Assembly: GCF_900117455.1 (NCBI RefSeq)
Contig: NZ_FPHO01000003.1
Coordinates: 1,392,501 to 1,456,500, forward strand
Direction: 5' to 3'
DNA: 64,000 nucleotides
From: Hyphomicrobium sp. CS1GBMeth3
GTDB taxonomy: Bacteria > Pseudomonadota > Alphaproteobacteria > Rhizobiales > Hyphomicrobiaceae
Position 1 is the first letter of the stretch, and every line of letters begins with the position of its first letter. This document shows, piece after piece, positions 60,993-64,000 of this stretch. Below the pieces are notes generated by a model that saw only the letters and a program-made list of their open reading frames with translations, did no database searches and was not told where the DNA came from. The position numbers were made by a program, and so were the translations under genes.

Positions 60993-61652
60993 ATGGTCCA
61001 AGAGGCGGCAACCTTTTCTGCCGACGACTTTCTGAATAGCATCGGAATCCGCATCGATGGATTCATGTACCGGGGCTACAATAGCAACGATTACGCCATG
61101 CTCTGGTTGTCGGACGGCTTCGCACGCCTCACCGGCTATGATGCTGGGACTTTCATCCGCAATCGTACCGGCTTCGCCTCGCTGATCCTCAAGGAGGATC
61201 TGTCGAAAGTGGACACGGCCGTTGCCGACGCCTTGTCGCGCGGCGGCAACTGGCAGGTGAGCTATCGCATCCGCCATCGCGACGGACGCGTGCTGTACGT
61301 ACACGAGACGGGCGGCGCGTCATCCACGATCAATCCTGAAACGGGCGAGCCTGCATTTCTTGACGGCATCATTCTCGAGGCCGGCGCCATGTCGGCCCTT
61401 GCCGAGCGTTTGAGCCACGGTGCCGACGCCCTCGATAAGGTCGACGAGGCAGCCGGTAACATTCGCGGCACTCTGAAAACGCTGCGTCTTCTCGCCCTCA
61501 ATGCGCGCATCGAGGCCGCCCGCGCCAATGAGCACGGGGCCGGCTTCGGCGTCGTCGCCCAAGAAATGACCAGCCTCGCCGACCAGGGTGAGACAGTCAC
61601 CAACCGCATGGCCGCCGAGCTCGAAGGTTTGCGCTCGGCCATCGCCATGTAG
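60993..61652 (+). CDS. Soluble PAS domain protein with truncated methyl-accepting signalling tip
   Basis: A 219-residue cytosolic protein. The N-terminal two thirds are a PAS domain (MLWLSDGFARLTGYDAGTF; WQVSYRIRHRDGRVLYVHET). The C-terminal about 75 residues resemble the hairpin tip of a chemoreceptor: LKTLRLLALNARIEAARANE, then HGAGFGVVAQEMTSLADQ. There is no membrane helix and the receptor's return helix is short. Such proteins may feed signals to CheA/CheW. ATG 60993 is used; GTG 60990 is also in frame. No che genes are nearby. Confidence 0.82.
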   Translation: MVQEAATFSADDFLNSIGIRIDGFMYRGYNSNDYAMLWLSDGFARLTGYDAGTFIRNRTGFASLILKEDLSKVDTAVADALSRGGNWQVSYRIRHRDGRVLYVHETGGASSTINPETGEPAFLDGIILEAGAMSALAERLSHGADALDKVDEAAGNIRGTLKTLRLLALNARIEAARANEHGAGFGVVAQEMTSLADQGETVTNRMAAELEGLRSAIAM

Positions 61653-61669
61653 GCCCAACCGGAGAAGCC

Positions 61670-62083
61670 TTATCCGGCAGCCGTGTCCGCGCTCGTGAAG
61701 CGAGACCGTGCCGCCTTGATCTCGGCGTGGTGCGCGTTGGCCCATTGGATCAATTGTCCAAGGGGAACCAGTAGCGAGGTTCCGAGCGGCGTCAGCCGAT
61801 ATTCCACGCTCGGCGGCAACGTCGGAAACACATGGCGGCTGACGAGCCCGTCGCGTTGCAGATCCCGCAAGGTCTGCGTCAGCATACGCTGTGAGATGTC
61901 GGGAATGGCCCGGCGCAGCTCCCCAAACCGGTACGGGCGATCACTGAGCGTGAGCACGATGAGCGTCGTCCACTTGTCGCCGATATGGTCGAGCACATCG
62001 CGCACCGGGCAGGTCGACGGCTGCAAAATCGCACCGCTCCGGAACAGCGCCATGAGATCCCGAACCGGGTTCGAGATGTCCAT
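61670..62083 (-). CDS. HxlR family transcriptional regulator
   Basis: A 137-residue winged helix-turn-helix regulator: [59 protein letters not shown]. Cys25 just before the DNA-binding domain is at the position of the redox- or electrophile-sensing Cys in YodB/HypR-type members. It is divergent from the NmrA gene with 115 bp between starts, the standard arrangement where an HxlR regulator controls a neighbouring reductase. Confidence 0.9.
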   Translation of the reverse strand: MDISNPVRDLMALFRSGAILQPSTCPVRDVLDHIGDKWTTLIVLTLSDRPYRFGELRRAIPDISQRMLTQTLRDLQRDGLVSRHVFPTLPPSVEYRLTPLGTSLLVPLGQLIQWANAHHAEIKAARSRFTSADTAAG

Positions 62084-62162
62084 TGGGTGGTTCCCTAAAA
62101 GTGCCTATCTCCCGAAAAGCTGCCGTCTTTACGTGGCGACTGCAGTCTCCATTTTAGAGGTG

Positions 62163-62177
62163 GTCTCAAAAAGAGAC
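62163..62177. promoter_or_regulatory. Short palindrome GTCTC-A5-GAGAC in the HxlR/NmrA intergenic space
   Basis: Perfect 5-base arms around five A residues lie 22-36 bp upstream of the NmrA start, where a repressor would block transcription. The wider sequence GTGGTCTC...GAGACAACCAC is symmetrical but for one extra A. It is a reasonable operator candidate for the divergent HxlR protein. Confidence 0.4.
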
Positions 62178-62198
62178 AACCACTCATAGGAGAACATC

Positions 62199-63128
62199 AT
62201 GTCGGACCCGAGTGAGAAAGCAGAGACCTTATTGATCACCGGTGCCTCGGGGCACCTCGGCCGCCGCGTTCTGGCGAACCTTCTCGATACCCTCGGGATT
62301 GCGCCGTCGCGCCTGATCGCCGTGACACGTGACCCTGCCAAGCTCGCCGACATAGCGGCCCGTGGCGTCGAGGTGCGCCGTGGCGATTTCGATGAGCCCG
62401 CCTCGCTCGCCTCTGCATTCTCGGGCGCCGATCGCGTGCTGCTCATCTCCACGGACACTCTTGATCGCCCCGGTGCGCGGATCGCGCAGCACAAGGCCGC
62501 GATCGCCGCTGCGAAGGACGCGGGCGTGAAGCATATCGTCTACACCTCGATGCCGCGCCCCGAGGGTTCGCCCATTCCATTCGCGCCGGACCATCTCGGC
62601 ACCGAGGAGGCCCTGGCCGCGAGCGGACTGGGATGGACCGTCCTGCGCAATGCCTGGTACTTTGAGAACTTGGCGCTGTCGCTGCCCAACGCCCTCGCAG
62701 CCGGCAAGTGGTACACGTCCGCCGGCGACGGCCGTTCGGCCTACCTCGCACGCGAGGATTGCGCCCGCGCCGCCGCCTACGTGCTTGCGGGCCCGTTGGC
62801 CACGAATGCGATCATCGACATTACCGGTTCGACCGCCGTGACCAACGCAGAGATTGCTGCGGCTGTGAGGGAGGCGTACGTGCGCCCGCTCGAAGTCGTC
62901 GCCGTTTCCGATGAAGAGCTTGTGGGCGGCATCATCGCGGCTGGCCTGCCGGAGCCGATCGCGCGTATTTTTGCGTCCTTCGACACGGCGACGCGCGTCG
63001 GCAACTTTGCGACTGCCACCGACGCCGTGGAGAAACTGACCGGCACGCCGCCCCAGACGCTCGCCGCGTTTTTGGCTGCCAACAAGAACCTGTTTCTGCC
63101 TCAGGAGGCGACACGAGCCACGGCATGA
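62199..63128 (+). CDS. NmrA-like/atypical SDR family NAD(P)-binding protein
   Basis: A 309-residue Rossmann protein with the N-terminal loop LLITGASGHLGRRVL, RRGDFDEPASLASAFSGADRVLLI and a downstream YTSMPRPEG, followed by the NmrA-type SDR_a5 layout. Members include NAD(P)H:quinone reductase QorB-type enzymes that reduce quinones with a bound NADPH. AGGAG precedes the ATG at 62199. Its stop overlaps the start of the VOC gene, and an HxlR regulator is divergent, so a response to quinones or electrophiles is plausible. Confidence 0.87.
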   Translation: MSDPSEKAETLLITGASGHLGRRVLANLLDTLGIAPSRLIAVTRDPAKLADIAARGVEVRRGDFDEPASLASAFSGADRVLLISTDTLDRPGARIAQHKAAIAAAKDAGVKHIVYTSMPRPEGSPIPFAPDHLGTEEALAASGLGWTVLRNAWYFENLALSLPNALAAGKWYTSAGDGRSAYLAREDCARAAAYVLAGPLATNAIIDITGSTAVTNAEIAAAVREAYVRPLEVVAVSDEELVGGIIAAGLPEPIARIFASFDTATRVGNFATATDAVEKLTGTPPQTLAAFLAANKNLFLPQEATRATA

Positions 63129-63613
63129 CCGAGAATTCGACACCCATCGACCCAGTCACGCGCATCGGCCACGTGCATCTCAAGGTGGCCGATATCGAGC
63201 GTGCCCTGACGTTCTATCGCGACGTGCTGGGCTTCGAGGTGACGCAGCGTTACGGCAGCCAGGCGGTGTTTTTGTCGGCTGGCGGCTACCACCACTATAT
63301 CGGGCTCAACACTTGGAAAAGCAGGGGCGGCAAGCCTCCGCCGCCCGGCACGACCGGCCTCTACCACGTCGCCATCCTCTATCCGACGCGCGCGGCATTG
63401 GCGGACGCTTTGCGCCGTGTGCTCGGCGCCGGCATTCCGCTCGAGGGCGCGAGCGACCACGGCGTCAGCGAGGCGATCTATCTGCGTGACCCCGACGGCA
63501 ACGGGGTCGAGCTCTACCGCGACCGAGCCCCCGACGACTGGCCGCGCACCGCCGACGGCGGGCTCGCCATGACGACGAAGCCGCTCGACCTCGCGGCCCT
63601 CGCCCGATCCTGA
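63125..63613 (+). CDS. VOC superfamily (glyoxalase/ring-cleavage dioxygenase-like) protein
   Basis: A 162-residue protein of two beta-alpha-beta-beta-beta modules. Metal-ligand positions appear as His in RIGHVHLKVADIERALTFYR (in part), His in GLYHVAILYPTR and Glu in GNGVELYRDRAPDDW, the pattern of catechol 2,3-dioxygenase-like glyoxalase proteins. Its ATGA overlap with the NmrA gene says the two are made together, perhaps clearing reactive quinones or aldehydes. Confidence 0.87.
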   Translation: MTENSTPIDPVTRIGHVHLKVADIERALTFYRDVLGFEVTQRYGSQAVFLSAGGYHHYIGLNTWKSRGGKPPPPGTTGLYHVAILYPTRAALADALRRVLGAGIPLEGASDHGVSEAIYLRDPDGNGVELYRDRAPDDWPRTADGGLAMTTKPLDLAALARS

Positions 63614-63719
63614 GCCCTTCTCCCGCCTTGCAGGACGCACGACCAAGCGGAGCATTGTTTCGCCATGGCGCCGCGCCACGCGTTCTGCGGGCAAGAAGGA
63701 GCGCGCTCCAAAAATGAAA

Positions 63720-63752
63720 CATGCGCCGCGCCGGTCTCCCGGTGGGCGCATG
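63720..63752 (-). terminator. Intrinsic terminator of rpmB
   Basis: CATGCGCC (63720-63727)/GGCGCATG (63745-63752) forms an 8-bp outer stem, with inner arms CCGG (63731-63734) and CCGG (63739-63742) around TCTC. On the minus strand it is followed by TTTCATTTTT, a good T-tract. It lies 24 bp after the rpmB stop. Confidence 0.88.
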
Positions 63753-63776
63753 CAACGCTGGAAGGAACTATTTTGT

Positions 63777-64000
63777 TTAGGCGGCCTTCTCGGCCTTGGC
63801 CTTCGCGATCTCGCGCTTGAGCTTCTGGCACTCGGGCGAAAGATCCTCGGTGCTGGCCTTGGCCAGGAAGGCGTCGAGGCCACCGCGATGCTCCACCGAC
63901 TTCAGTGCGTGGGCGGTGATGCGCAGCTTGACCTGACGGTCGAGCGTCTCGCTGATCAGCGTCACGTTCACGAGGTTGGGGCGGAACTTGCGCTTCGTCT
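63777..64000 (-). CDS. rpmB: 50S ribosomal protein L28 (partial, C-terminal part)
   Basis: The frame runs off the right edge of the window. The visible about 73 residues, [19 protein letters not shown] then [20 protein letters not shown] and a basic KAKAEKAA tail, are the C-terminal three quarters of alphaproteobacterial L28. The first about 25 residues with the start codon lie beyond 64000. A T-tract terminator follows the stop. Confidence 0.95.
   Translation of the reverse strand, partial: TKRKFRPNLVNVTLISETLDRQVKLRITAHALKSVEHRGGLDAFLAKASTEDLSPECQKLKREIAKAKAEKAA

Overview
The window is a GC-rich chromosomal segment of an alphaproteobacterium, most likely of the order Hyphomicrobiales (Hyphomicrobium-like family). 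The evidence is gene order and family content rather than any single marker. A ppsR-maf-aroE-coaE-dnaQ run faces secB, and an olsB-mutS-glnD run faces polA. A thioredoxin/TPR-Lon domain-Trm112 operon is also present. Compact operons with ATGA/GTGA/TGATG overlaps are frequent. I saw no insertion sequence, phage gene, CRISPR array, rRNA or replication origin. Two tRNA genes are present: Gly-GCC on minus and Arg-CCG on plus.

Left part (1-26.3 kb), housekeeping: shikimate and CoA steps, proofreading exonuclease, SecB, a Tim44-like protein, MltA, an Smr-domain protein, an IalB-type secreted protein, a SpoU methyltransferase and a quinone oxidoreductase. These are followed by a lemA-TPM-TPM operon, a Val/Arg-rich secreted protein, an orphan ParA ATPase, tRNA-Gly, the thioredoxin operon, olsB, mutS, glnD, polA and tRNA-Arg.

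Middle (26.3-43.5 kb), accessory and stress physiology: a SulP transporter and a HlyD/membrane-protein pair on minus. Three envelope proteins of uncharacterised families (DUF3300, DUF2950, DUF2092) follow on plus. Next comes a long plus-strand cluster of a DUF3141 hydrolase, a small unknown protein, phosphotransacylase, acetate kinase, FabI, both CoA-transferase subunits and 3-hydroxybutyrate dehydrogenase, which meets a convergent PPK2. Together these link acyl-phosphate, ketone-body/PHB and polyphosphate chemistry. A GNAT gene and a decayed TauE/SafE remnant close this part.

Right part (43.6-64 kb): the most notable locus is a five-gene minus-strand operon. In transcription order it encodes an ExbB/MotA-like channel, a DUF2149 protein with an ExbD-like membrane Asp, a double-anchored CobN-family chelatase, a BtuB-like TonB receptor and a HupE Ni/Co permease. 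It ends in a strong terminator, begins with a riboswitch-like leader that can cover its own ribosome-binding site, and lies downstream of a solo LuxR regulator. It resembles the hmu tetrapyrrole loci of Bacteroidota and suggests proton-driven metal insertion into, or removal from, a tetrapyrrole in the envelope.

Beyond it lie an OprO/P-type porin and an in-frame chimera of urease gamma subunit with a short-chain dehydrogenase C-terminus. A FAD oxidoreductase and a four-gene CDP-sugar C-methylation operon follow. The end of the window holds a GlsB-type protein, a soluble PAS/chemoreceptor-like protein, a divergent HxlR/NmrA-VOC pair and the 3' part of rpmB.
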